Source of the DNA: Negativicutes bacterium | GTDB lineage: Bacteria > Bacillota_C > Negativicutes > Sporomusales_B > JARLHX01 | Assembly (NCBI GenBank): GCA_031292015.1 | Contig: JARLHY010000201.1 | Location: forward strand, 1 to 56,355 | Length of the DNA stretch: 56,355 bases | Direction: 5' to 3' | Part shown: piece by piece, positions 47,492 to 56,260 of the stretch | Position numbering within the stretch: the stretch's first letter is position 1 | How the letters are laid out: every line of letters begins with the position of its first letter | The notes under the pieces: model-generated | The model's database searches: none | Told to the model about the DNA's origin: nothing | What the model saw: only the letters and a program-made list of their open reading frames with translations | Translations under genes and position numbers: made by a program

Positions 47492-50400
47492 TTAATTGGG
47501 GGCTGCTTGAACCAGGTCGACGAATAGAGCGGCAAGCGTCGGGTCGAATTGGCTGCCGGAGCAGCGGATGATCTCGGCGATGGCGTCCTCTTTGCTCATT
47601 GCTTTACGGTAAGGCCTATCCCGCGTCATGGCATCATAGGCATCGACGATGCCCAGTATCCGGCATTGGATCGGAATTTCTTCCCCACTGATCCCAAGCG
47701 GATAACCGTTTCCGCTCCAGTGCTCCTGGTGTTTTAAAATCCAGTCGGCAATCGGCGCAAGGTCCGGCGAAGACTTGGCGATCCGGAAACCAATCTCACA
47801 ATGGCGGCGCATGACCGTCATTTCCTCCTCTGTCAGTTTGCCTGGTTTCTTTAAGATGTCGTCCGGAATGCCGACTTTGCCGATATCATGGAATTTGGCG
47901 AAGAGTCTAAGGTCGGCTACCTCACCTTGTGGCAATCCCAGCTTCTGACCCATGATTTCCATCAGATTACCCAGTCTTTCGGCGTGGCCTTCGGTGATAT
48001 CGTCTTTTTCTTCCAGCGCTTTCATCATGGTCTGGACAATCGAGCCGCGGACGCTTTGACTCTGATGCATTTTTTGGCGGTACATGTTGTTGTCGGCCTC
48101 TTTAAAGACCTTGTCAATGTCGCAGCCGTCCTCGCCAAGCGCCCAACCGATCGACAGACTGAGCGGAAGCTGCGGATTGTCGATGTTGTACTGGATGACG
48201 CTGTTTCGATAATGTTGGTCCAATTGCTCCATCTGCGCTTTTGTCGGACGATGCAAGATGATCGCGAATTCGTCGCCGCCGATCCGGGCACCGAAATCAG
48301 GTTCCTGTATTTTTTGTTGCAGGAGCAGTACCACTTTTTTCAGCAGTTCGTCGCCTTGACGGTGGCCGAGGGTATCGTTAATCAGCTTCAGACCGTCGAC
48401 ATCACAGACGAAGATGCCGATTCCTTGTACGTTCTTCGTCTGGAGCCCCAGCACTTTTTCCTCGAAATAGGTACGGTTATAAGCGCTGGTCATCGGATCA
48501 CGCAGACTGAGGAATTCGATTCGTTCCTCCATCAGCTTGCGGGTCGTGACATCCCGCATCAGAGCCAGGCAGCACGGTTTTCCGTTGATGACCGCCGGCG
48601 ATGATTTTATCTCGAGGACCATGCGGTGGCCGAGGCGGTCGGTTGTATGCCGCTCGTAGAGCTGGATTCCCGCATTGACGGTGTTATGAATCCGGGACAG
48701 CGCTTCTTCCAGGTGGGTGGGAGAAGCGATGAGAACAATCCCCTGCTGCTTGAATTCGTCCTCCGAATAGCCGAACATCTCGGTCATCCTGCGATTGACG
48801 GCCAGGATATCGCCAGTCTCCCTGTCGTTTACGACAAAGCCGTCGCTGGCGGCGTTGAAGATTTCCTCGGTGGTTTGCTGGCTGGCCTGCAGCTCGCGCA
48901 TTTTTCGGGCATTGTCGAGGGCGATGGCGGCCACCAGGGCGAACTGTTCGATCAGTGCCACGTCGTTCTCGCTAAAACAGCACTCTCTACTGGTAAAGGC
49001 CATCCCCAATGTGCCGATGACTTCGCCGGCCGCGATCAGCGGCACTTGGACATCAGCGTGGATATTGTCATGGATGCGAGCCTGGTTGCGTTTGTCCCAG
49101 GTGCTGTAATCCTCTACCATCACTGTTTTTTTCTGATGGACAACTTCGCCAAGGAGACCTTGGGTAATGCTCCGAATGCGCCCAATATCCTGGGCGTAAA
49201 TTCCCTTGCCGATCCTGCGCACGGCGCATTGTTTTTCTTTGTCGATGATATATACATAAACATGCTCTGTCCCGGCCAGTTCGGCCAGTTTGGCGGCGAT
49301 CGCCTCAAGCTCTTCGCCGGCATCCAGGTGGCTCATCAAGCCCAGCGCGGTTTCGTGCAGGGTGGACAGGACGGCCTTTTGGCGGGAGACTTTCTCGTTC
49401 ACCCGCAGCACTTCGTCGTATTGATTTCGCAGCTCCTCTTCTGTTGCGGTCAGCTCTTCGTGGGAGGCGGTCAGTTCTTCGAAGCTCTCCAGGAGAAGCC
49501 GCTCTTTCTGCCGCAGCTTCTCATCGGCCTTTTTCTGCTCGGTAACATCAATGCCAATGCCAACAATATACGGCTTGTTATCGACAACCATCTTGACTGC
49601 TGTAAAGTAGAACGGGATCTTCCCGCCGTCTTTGGTCTGAAGATTGGCTTCCGTTTGGGCTACGCCGTCTTGGAAGGCTTTTTCCACCTCCCGGGTGACT
49701 CGGGCCATAGTTTCCTCGTCGCCCCAATACCAATCAGTCAAAGACATAGCGGACAGCTCGGCAGCAGAATATCCGGTCACAGTCTCATGATTTTTATTCC
49801 AGCGCAGCAGATGCCCTTCGGCATCATAAAGATAGAGAAGTCCGGGAACGCTTTCCAGCACTGCGTTGGTAAAACTTCGTTCGTTATTCAGTTCCGCAAA
49901 GCTTTCCTGAAGCTTTTGTTCAGCCAGGCGACGTCTGCGGGCCCCGCCGATCAGGCTGGCGGTAAAGGCGAGGATCAGGAGACTGGACCCCGCGGCGGCA
50001 GCGATATAAGTGTTGCGACGGTGCAGCATCGGCAGCAGCGTATCTTCCGCCACGCCGACCTGGACGATGAGGGGATAGTCCGGCATCAGACGGTAGCTCA
50101 TCAGCACCCGCTTGCCGAGAAACTGGCCGAGGGATGGGTAAAACCCGGCCGGGGACTTGGGCATTTCTTCGAAAACCGAGGCCTTGGACATGTCAAGGCC
50201 AATATCTTCACCGGTATTGCTGGCCCGGGCGTAGCCGTCCAGACCCAGCACCCGTACCACATAGTGTTCGTCAAAAGCCATATCGCGGTAAAATTTGTTG
50301 AAATACTCGGGATTCAGCGAGGCGTAGACGATGCCGTCGAAGCTGCCGTCTGGTTTGTTTAGGCGGCGCGACAGGGGGATGGAGGCTATCCCGGTCACCC

Positions 50401-50863
50401 GCCCGCTGAAGGGCCGGCCGATAAAGAGCAGGCCGGAATCGGCAGCAGCATGGACCTTGAAGTGCGGCAGGTCGGCAAAATTGATTCCGGCCGGGGCGGG
50501 ACGGAGACTGGCCCGCATGTAGCTTGTTTTATCCTCCACCGCCAGTTGAATGGCCAGCGGGTCCTGCCCGATCTGCTCCATCAGGCGCGTGAGGGCCGGC
50601 GTCACCGCCTGCGCCCCTTCGTACTCCTTCTTCATCAGCAGGAGATATTGGTCATGAGTCTTTAATACCCGGCGCACATGTTCCTCGAAGGCCCGGCTAA
50701 ACTTGTCGCCGTCTTGCATTACCGTTTCGATGGTCGCTTTCCGGTCTTGGTCGATCTGCCACAAGGTAGCGCTCCACACCATGATCAGCAGAAGGGTGCA
50801 GAATAAAAGGATGGATTTGTTGGGGCGGAGCCAGTTTCGATACAGCTGGCCGGCATTATCCAT
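47492..50863 (-). CDS. Membrane sensor with dCache, PAS, GAF, PAS, GGDEF and HD-GYP domains (c-di-GMP synthesis and breakdown)
   Basis: About 1123 residues from ATG 50863 (GAGGGA just upstream). TM helix near 20-40, extracytoplasmic dCache-type domain to about 285, second TM helix (YIAAAAGSSLLILAFTASLI), PAS about 335-450, coil, GAF about 520-670, PAS about 675-795, GGDEF about 805-955 with intact IGGDEFAI, and HD-GYP about 965-1115 with FHDIGKVGIP, HCEIGFRIA, HQEHWSGNGYP. Both catalytic motifs look active, so it may make c-di-GMP or hydrolyse it, switched by an extracellular ligand and cytosolic PAS/GAF signals. Largest gene in the window; monocistronic. Confidence 0.93.
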   Translation of the reverse strand: MDNAGQLYRNWLRPNKSILLFCTLLLIMVWSATLWQIDQDRKATIETVMQDGDKFSRAFEEHVRRVLKTHDQYLLLMKKEYEGAQAVTPALTRLMEQIGQDPLAIQLAVEDKTSYMRASLRPAPAGINFADLPHFKVHAAADSGLLFIGRPFSGRVTGIASIPLSRRLNKPDGSFDGIVYASLNPEYFNKFYRDMAFDEHYVVRVLGLDGYARASNTGEDIGLDMSKASVFEEMPKSPAGFYPSLGQFLGKRVLMSYRLMPDYPLIVQVGVAEDTLLPMLHRRNTYIAAAAGSSLLILAFTASLIGGARRRRLAEQKLQESFAELNNERSFTNAVLESVPGLLYLYDAEGHLLRWNKNHETVTGYSAAELSAMSLTDWYWGDEETMARVTREVEKAFQDGVAQTEANLQTKDGGKIPFYFTAVKMVVDNKPYIVGIGIDVTEQKKADEKLRQKERLLLESFEELTASHEELTATEEELRNQYDEVLRVNEKVSRQKAVLSTLHETALGLMSHLDAGEELEAIAAKLAELAGTEHVYVYIIDKEKQCAVRRIGKGIYAQDIGRIRSITQGLLGEVVHQKKTVMVEDYSTWDKRNQARIHDNIHADVQVPLIAAGEVIGTLGMAFTSRECCFSENDVALIEQFALVAAIALDNARKMRELQASQQTTEEIFNAASDGFVVNDRETGDILAVNRRMTEMFGYSEDEFKQQGIVLIASPTHLEEALSRIHNTVNAGIQLYERHTTDRLGHRMVLEIKSSPAVINGKPCCLALMRDVTTRKLMEERIEFLSLRDPMTSAYNRTYFEEKVLGLQTKNVQGIGIFVCDVDGLKLINDTLGHRQGDELLKKVVLLLQQKIQEPDFGARIGGDEFAIILHRPTKAQMEQLDQHYRNSVIQYNIDNPQLPLSLSIGWALGEDGCDIDKVFKEADNNMYRQKMHQSQSVRGSIVQTMMKALEEKDDITEGHAERLGNLMEIMGQKLGLPQGEVADLRLFAKFHDIGKVGIPDDILKKPGKLTEEEMTVMRRHCEIGFRIAKSSPDLAPIADWILKHQEHWSGNGYPLGISGEEIPIQCRILGIVDAYDAMTRDRPYRKAMSKEDAIAEIIRCSGSQFDPTLAALFVDLVQAAPN

Positions 50864-50968
50864 GATGATCCCTCGCAGTATAGACATATATCTTGCATCG
50901 ACGATTAATGACCATTGTTTCTCTATTTCGACAAAGATGTCCTGCCTTAAAATGAACAGACAAGAAAA

Positions 50969-50999
50969 GAGACCCTTTTACCGTTAAAAGAGGTCTCTG
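50969..50999 (-). terminator. Intrinsic terminator of the TSUP gene
   Basis: AGAGACC.TTTTA / TAAAAGAGGTCTCT stem, 25 bases beyond the minus-strand TSUP stop, T-rich exit on the minus strand. Confidence 0.8.
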
Positions 51000-51023
51000 A
51001 TTTTTGCAATATAGCGGTTATTA

Positions 51024-51944
51024 CTAAAACACCAGCCGGCGCGCGAGGTCGAAGAGGATCAGGCCGATGGCCAGGGCCATCAGGGCGGCGAAGTATTTGC
51101 GAGTGTTGCAGGGATTGACTAGTTTGGCGAGCCGGACGCCGGTGTTGACTCCGCCAACCGAACCGACCAGCATAAAAAGAACGAGGATGATGTCGACGTT
51201 GCCGGCCTGCATGAGCCGGAGGGTGCCGTAGCCGCTGGCCAGCAGGACCTGGGCGGTGCTGGTGCCGACGGCGATCCGGGTGGGCAGACCGAGAAAGTAG
51301 ATGAGGAGAGGCAGGTTGATGAAACCGCCGCCGATGCCGAGCAGGCCGGTCAGACAGCCCACCGCGAAGCTGAGAGCGATGGGGACCCAGATGCTGAGAC
51401 GGTCGATGTTGGACTGCTCAAAACAGACGAAGGGCGGCAGCGGACAGCTTTTTACCATGTCGGCCAGGGCGGTTTCCGGTTCATCGATGCCGCACTGCTG
51501 GCTCTGGCAGGCTTCTCGGTACATGGAGATCCCGACGGCGGTCAAGAGGATAAGAAAAGAGCTGTTGATCATCAGGTCGATAAAGGCGATGGAACGGCCA
51601 CCAATCAGGACCATCCCTTGATCACCGACGAGGCGGAGCAGGCGGATGCCGCATTCGGCCCCGAGGAGGCTGCCGCCTGCGGCGATGGCGCCCATTTTGA
51701 CGTCCAGGTTTTTTTGCCGCCAGTGTTTGTAAGCCGAAAGAAGCGAGGTGACTACGATTTGCAGCAGGCTGCTACCGATGGCCACCGGATAGGAAATATT
51801 GAAAAATATGCGTAACGACGGGGTGAGCAAAAAGCCGCCGCCCAACCCAAATAGGCCTGTCACTATGCCGATGAGGAACCCCAGCAGCACCAGGCCGGGC
51901 CACCAGACATCCACCTGGGCTACCGGCAGAAAAAATGAGAGCAT
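51024..51944 (-). CDS. TSUP family transporter (TauE/SafE type)
   Basis: 306 residues from ATG 51944 (CAGGTGAT upstream; a longer frame begins at 52001 but lacks a site). Two homologous halves carry the hallmark GLFGLGGGFLLTPSLRIFF and GLLGIGGGFINLPLLIYFLG. About eight membrane helices plus a Cys-containing loop in the middle (CQSQQCGIDEPE, KSCPLPPFVC). Transports sulfite or another sulfur oxyanion or organosulfonate; its divergent pairing with a SulP permease supports sulfur anion traffic. Not closely similar to the TSUP protein at 15.5 kb. Confidence 0.9.
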   Translation of the reverse strand: MLSFFLPVAQVDVWWPGLVLLGFLIGIVTGLFGLGGGFLLTPSLRIFFNISYPVAIGSSLLQIVVTSLLSAYKHWRQKNLDVKMGAIAAGGSLLGAECGIRLLRLVGDQGMVLIGGRSIAFIDLMINSSFLILLTAVGISMYREACQSQQCGIDEPETALADMVKSCPLPPFVCFEQSNIDRLSIWVPIALSFAVGCLTGLLGIGGGFINLPLLIYFLGLPTRIAVGTSTAQVLLASGYGTLRLMQAGNVDIILVLFMLVGSVGGVNTGVRLAKLVNPCNTRKYFAALMALAIGLILFDLARRLVF

Positions 51945-52135
51945 CGTATCACCTGTCCTGTAGTAAGTATGAAAGTAGGCGTGCGGGTCGGCCCCAGCCA
52001 CCGGAAGCTTGCCGCCGGGTCATTGTTTGATTGTTTTCTCCGCCGCTTGCCGATTCCCTGCATTGCCCTGATTTTCTAGCCTGAGCGGTGGAGGAAATGC
52101 ACCGACCAAAGAGGGAAGGGGGCCGGGGGTGGTGA

Positions 52136-52164
52136 ATTAGTAGCGATAGACAAATTTTACTAAT
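52136..52164 (+). promoter_or_regulatory. Inverted repeat upstream of the SulP gene
   Basis: ATTAGTA (52136-52142) and TACTAAT (52158-52164) are perfect inverted 7-mers separated by 15 nt, ending 12 bases before the start codon. A candidate operator in the TSUP/SulP divergent region; no regulator gene is adjacent. Confidence 0.45.
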
Positions 52165-52176
52165 CGAGGCGAGGCT

Positions 52177-53991
52177 ATGTTTGGCGAAAAATTGGCGCGG
52201 CTTTCTTTTTTAGAGCCGCTGGTTCATTACAAAAAGGAATATTTTAAATATGATGTTACAGCGGCGCTGACGGTGACCCTGTTGGCCGTTCCCCAGGGGA
52301 TGGCCTATGCGCTGATCGCCGGGCTCGATCCGGTTATCGGCCTCTATTCCTCGATCATCTGCCGGATACTGGGTTCGCTGTTCGGCAGTTCCAACCATGT
52401 GGTGACCGGTCCGACCAATGCCATCGCCCTGTTGGTGGCAGCCTATATGAATCCCTTCTTCGGCCATCCCGACTTTTATCAGATGCTGTTTCTGCTGACC
52501 TTTCTCATCGGCCTTATCCAGTTTTGCATGGGGGCGCTGAAACTGGGCAACCTGGTCAATTATGTGGCCCATTCGGTGATTGTCGGCTTTACCGCCGGCG
52601 CCGGGGTGATCATCGCCCTGGGGCAGGTAAACGAGCTGCTCGGCATTCACCTGCCTGCCGGCCACTTTTCGACCCTGTCCAAGGTGATCATCACCGCCTA
52701 TTCCTTGGATCAAATCAACTATTACGCCTTGGGGCTGGGCCTTTTGACCATCGCCACGGTGGTGGCGGCCCGCCTGATCAATAAAAAGCTGCCTGGCGCA
52801 CTATTGGGTCTGGTGACCAGCGCTCTGGCTGTCGCCCTGTTCGGGCTGGATCAGCATGGGATAAAACTGATGGGCCAGATCCCCTCAGCCATCCCGCCGC
52901 TGACCATGCTGCACCCGACTGCGTCGGCGGTGGAAAACCTCATGAGCGGCGCGCTGGTCATCGCCATTATCGGTTTGGTGGAGGCCATGTCGATTGCCAA
53001 GGCCATTTCCTCGCAGACTCTGCAGAAAATCGACGCCAACCAGGAGTTTATCGGCCAGGGAATGGCCAATATGGGCGGGGCGCTGTTTAGCTGCATGCCG
53101 GCGTCCGGTTCCTTTACCCGATCCTCGGTAAATTTCCAGAGCGGCGCCAAAACCAAGCTGTCCGGCATCCTGTCCGGGTTTATCATGTTGCTGGCCCTGA
53201 TTTTCTGCGCCCGCTATATTGTATTCATCCCCGGGGCCAGCCTGGCGGGACTCATCATGGTGGTGGCCTATTCGATGATCAATTTCCGGGCCCTCCTCCG
53301 GGTCATCAAATGCAATCGCAATGACGCCATCATCCTGTGGGTGACCTTTTTGACCACCATTTTCGCCGAGCATCTGGAGTATGCCATCTATGCCGGGCTG
53401 GTGGTATCGATCATCCTCTTTCTCAAGGAGACCAGCGCAGTGCATATCAAGCTGTTCGTCCCGGATGGAAACGGCGACGAGCCCTTTAATGAATACGAGA
53501 TCGACTGGGCTTATCTGGATGGCAAAACGCCGCGCACGGTGATTGTCGCCTTTGTCGGCAGCCTGTATTTCGGCTCGGCGGCCGACCTTGAGGCTAAGCT
53601 GGGTGACATCTACGAACATGCCGCCAGTTTTGTCCTGCGCTTCAACAGTATGTCGGCCATCGACATCACGTCGCTGGAGGTGCTGGAAAACTTCATTACC
53701 CGGGCGGTCCGCGAGGACAAGAAGGTGGCCCTGTACGGCGTCCGTCCCGAGCTGATGATCATGCTGATCCGCAGCAATATTCTCGGCCATGTAGGCGAGG
53801 AGAATGTTTTCACCCCGGAAGATGAAATGCTGGCCACCAGCTGTCAGATCGATGTCTGTTATCAGATGCAGGAACGCGCTTCCCAGCGCAAAGAGGCCAA
53901 CCTGCAGACCATCGAGAAGGCCACCCGTCGTCTGTCGCCGTCGACCCTGCTGGATTTTGTGAAGGATGCCGGACGGAGCAATACAAAATAA
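52177..53991 (+). CDS. SulP family anion permease with STAS domain
   Basis: 604 residues. The N-terminal transport domain has about twelve to fourteen helices with the SulP signature PQGMAYALIAGLDPVIGLYS and SNHVVTGPTNAIALLVAAY; GSFTRSSVNFQSGAKTKLSG is the conserved helix 8-9 region. A C-terminal STAS domain (about 435-560) includes VIVAFVGSLYFGSAADLEAK and MSAIDITSLEVLENF. It imports sulfate or exchanges bicarbonate and other anions; the substrate is uncertain. ATG 52177 follows GAGGCGAGG. Divergent from the TSUP exporter. Confidence 0.92.
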   Translation: MFGEKLARLSFLEPLVHYKKEYFKYDVTAALTVTLLAVPQGMAYALIAGLDPVIGLYSSIICRILGSLFGSSNHVVTGPTNAIALLVAAYMNPFFGHPDFYQMLFLLTFLIGLIQFCMGALKLGNLVNYVAHSVIVGFTAGAGVIIALGQVNELLGIHLPAGHFSTLSKVIITAYSLDQINYYALGLGLLTIATVVAARLINKKLPGALLGLVTSALAVALFGLDQHGIKLMGQIPSAIPPLTMLHPTASAVENLMSGALVIAIIGLVEAMSIAKAISSQTLQKIDANQEFIGQGMANMGGALFSCMPASGSFTRSSVNFQSGAKTKLSGILSGFIMLLALIFCARYIVFIPGASLAGLIMVVAYSMINFRALLRVIKCNRNDAIILWVTFLTTIFAEHLEYAIYAGLVVSIILFLKETSAVHIKLFVPDGNGDEPFNEYEIDWAYLDGKTPRTVIVAFVGSLYFGSAADLEAKLGDIYEHAASFVLRFNSMSAIDITSLEVLENFITRAVREDKKVALYGVRPELMIMLIRSNILGHVGEENVFTPEDEMLATSCQIDVCYQMQERASQRKEANLQTIEKATRRLSPSTLLDFVKDAGRSNTK

Positions 53992-54005
53992 CCCCCGAAA
54001 GGGTG

Positions 54006-54040
54006 GAGACCGCTGCCTGATGACAGCCGGTCTCTTTTTT
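54006..54040 (+). terminator. Intrinsic terminator of the SulP gene
   Basis: GAGACCG / CGGTCTC stem with an inner CTG/CAG pairing and a T-run. Confidence 0.85.
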
Positions 54041-54086
54041 GTATATCGGCACATTTGGCCGCCAGGGGAAGTAAAGGCAGGCAAAT

Positions 54087-54117
54087 AAAAAAAGCGGGGC
54101 TTTATGCATCCCGCTTA
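54087..54117 (-). terminator. Intrinsic terminator of the Diacid_rec chemoreceptor gene
   Basis: AAGCGGG / CCCGCTT stem with T-run on the minus strand, 13 bases past the stop. Confidence 0.83.
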
Positions 54118-54129
54118 GTTGTTTTTTTG

Positions 54130-54984
54130 CTAGCGGCCAGACAACTGCAGTAGTTCGGCCGATATTTTATTCAGTCCGGCAGCCATCCGGGTGATGTCCT
54201 GGGTGGCCTGGGCCTGGCGATGGACGACTTCGCTGTTTTGCTGCATGTACTGAACCACTTGCTCTACTGAGGACTGAAATTCCTTCAATACTTCTTTGAT
54301 GGCCACCACCGAATGGCCGCTTTCCTCGGCCAGCTTGCGGACCTCGCCGGCCACGACGGCAAAGCCGCGACCCAGGTCGCCGGCACGGGCGGCCTCGATG
54401 GAGGCGTTGAGACCCAGCAGGTTGGACTGACTGCTGACTTTGGTGATGACATTGAGGATCTGGGTGGTCTTGTAGAGATCTTTTCCGGTTTGTTCGGCCA
54501 GTGCCATGGCCTGGGCGGTGGCTGCAGCCAACTGCTGGGAGGATGCGCTGAGATCCTCGAGCGATTGGGTCGCCTGGCGGACCGAGTCGTTCATCCGCTG
54601 GGCCATACTCTGGATATTGCCCTTGATTTCCTCGTCTTCCAGCCGGGTCAGCACCAACCCGGCGGCGATCTTTGCGATGGGCTCGACAATGGCGATCGGG
54701 CCGGCAATGCCGAAAGAACCGATTTTTTGTCCCTGGAGAACGACAGCCAGGTTGAAGCCTTCTTTGAGGGTGGCGCTGTTAGCAGCCGCATCTTCGGCGC
54801 TGACGGCGATGGAGGTGAGATTGCCTGACAAAATTTTTCGCGAGCCGGCATGGACAACTCCCAGGCGTTTCCCGGCCGAATCGGCGATGATGGTGCCGGT
54901 ATCGTCGCAGACGATGGTATGATAGCCGGAGCGGTTGTAAATAAAATCAACAATTTCAGAAGCGATCACCGGGTTGATCTTCAT
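54130..54984 (-). CDS. Soluble chemoreceptor with a sugar-diacid recognition (CdaR-like) sensor
   Basis: 284 residues, no membrane helix. The N-terminal about 115 residues match the Diacid_rec domain of CdaR-type regulators: [40 protein letters not shown], and [20 protein letters not shown]. The C-terminal half is an MCP signalling domain with [20 protein letters not shown] and [13 protein letters not shown]. It probably directs taxis towards or away from an intracellular sugar acid such as glycerate or glucarate (inference from the domain family). ATG 54984; single-gene unit. Confidence 0.9.
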   Translation of the reverse strand: MKINPVIASEIVDFIYNRSGYHTIVCDDTGTIIADSAGKRLGVVHAGSRKILSGNLTSIAVSAEDAAANSATLKEGFNLAVVLQGQKIGSFGIAGPIAIVEPIAKIAAGLVLTRLEDEEIKGNIQSMAQRMNDSVRQATQSLEDLSASSQQLAAATAQAMALAEQTGKDLYKTTQILNVITKVSSQSNLLGLNASIEAARAGDLGRGFAVVAGEVRKLAEESGHSVVAIKEVLKEFQSSVEQVVQYMQQNSEVVHRQAQATQDITRMAAGLNKISAELLQLSGR

Positions 54985-55228
54985 GTTGACATGACCTCCA
55001 GCTTAGATATTTCGGTATGATGGTCTGACCAAGAAAGAGATTTCGCCGAAATAGGGCAAAGTCCTTCAAAATAATAGGAAATTATTTGGAATATTTCATA
55101 ATTTTGCAACAAAATAATCCAGATAGGGCGACAAGCGTAACGTTTCATGATGTGGTGAAAGGAATTCCCGCCAGCTGCAAGGAAGGTAATAGCAGGAAAA
55201 TAATAGCTGACAGGAGGAGCCTTTGAAA

Positions 55229-55834
55229 ATGAAGATTCGGTCTATGAGTCTGGCAATCCTGCTGATACTGGTCTTTTTTCTCCTTGGTTGCGGTGCCGGC
55301 CGCGCTGCCTCGCCTGCATCGGAAGCGGCGAAAGAGCCGGCGGTTTCCCGGACGCCGGTCGCATGGCAGTCGGACGGCGTGATCGGCGACAATGAGTATA
55401 CCTCTTACCAGAAAGTCGGCGGGGGCATTGAAGTGTATTCCCGGGTGAACGGCGACACGGTGATGTTTGGCATCAGGGCGGCAGCCAAGGGCTATGTATC
55501 GATTGGCATCGGCGCCGAGGAGAAGATGAAGGGCGCCGATATTTTGATGTGCTCTTTCAAAGACGGTGCGGCGGTGGTTACCGAGATGGTGAGCAGCGGG
55601 CCTTACGGACCGCATCCTCCCATGCAGTCAGCCAGCACGGTCAGTCAGGTCAGCGGCAAGCAGCAGGACGGGGTGATCACCATCGAGTTCAGCCGCAAGC
55701 TAGCCCCGGACGGTGCGGGGGCCAAGCCGCTGAAAATCGGGGAAAATCCGGTGATCTGGGCGGTTGGTGACAGCATGGATATTTCGCAGAAGCACACCGG
55801 CCGCGGCAACGGTACGTTGGTTTTGGTGCAGTAG
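55229..55834 (+). CDS. DOMON-domain lipoprotein
   Basis: 201 residues from ATG 55229; TTG 55223, two codons earlier, is an alternative because AGGAGG (55212-55217) is close to it. Lipoprotein signal with LLGC lipobox. The mature DOMON-like beta sandwich shows WQSDGVIGDNEYTSYQKVGG, DTVMFGIRAAAKGYVSIGIG and the ligand-side GPHPPM, ending IWAVGDSMDISQKHTGRGNG. DOMON domains of this type bind heme or sugar and pass electrons at the outer side of the membrane. The downstream gene encodes a small multi-His membrane protein, supporting a redox pair. Confidence 0.85.
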   Translation: MKIRSMSLAILLILVFFLLGCGAGRAASPASEAAKEPAVSRTPVAWQSDGVIGDNEYTSYQKVGGGIEVYSRVNGDTVMFGIRAAAKGYVSIGIGAEEKMKGADILMCSFKDGAAVVTEMVSSGPYGPHPPMQSASTVSQVSGKQQDGVITIEFSRKLAPDGAGAKPLKIGENPVIWAVGDSMDISQKHTGRGNGTLVLVQ

Positions 55835-55846
55835 GGGGAAGCGGGA

Positions 55847-56260
55847 ATGGATTACTATCACCTTGCCAAAGGAATGGGCAAAGTTGCTTTCTCCGGCGTT
55901 TGGTTGGCTGCCGCTTACTATCTGGCGCGGACGGCGTTTATCTTTGCGATGAAGCGGCCGAGCCTGGCCGGTTTCAAGGGCGTTTTGGAGCAAGTTGTCC
56001 CAATTGCCCGCAATGCCCACCCCTATATCGGTGTGGCAGTGCTGCTCGTTTTTCCGTTTCACGCCTTTATGATGTATAGTCCCTATGGCATCGGTGTGCG
56101 CATGGTGACGGGAATGGTCAGCGCGGCGGGGGCGGTTGCCACCATTTCGCTTGGTTTTGCCTTGTGGCGCAATAGGGGCAATCTAAAGGTGCGGCAATGG
56201 CACCGGCTGTCGATGTTCATGCTGCTCGCGGCAGCTACCGCCCATAATTTGTTCAAGTAA
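55847..56260 (+). CDS. Small four-helix membrane protein, probable b-type cytochrome
   Basis: 137 residues with four hydrophobic helices. Histidines sit at helix positions suited for heme: NAHPYIGVAVLL, VFPFHAFMMYSP, RQWHRLSMFML and ATAHNLFK, recalling cytochrome b561 or ferric-reductase-like proteins. It begins 12 bases after the DOMON lipoprotein gene, so the two likely form an electron-transfer module across the inner membrane to a surface or periplasmic partner. The last codons lie inside the terminal palindrome. Confidence 0.78.
   Translation: MDYYHLAKGMGKVAFSGVWLAAAYYLARTAFIFAMKRPSLAGFKGVLEQVVPIARNAHPYIGVAVLLVFPFHAFMMYSPYGIGVRMVTGMVSAAGAVATISLGFALWRNRGNLKVRQWHRLSMFMLLAAATAHNLFK

Noticed and set aside
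48626..50362. 578-codon plus-strand frame opposite the GGDEF/HD-GYP gene
   Set aside because: Antisense shadow of conserved domains; composition and lack of a ribosome site argue against a gene.
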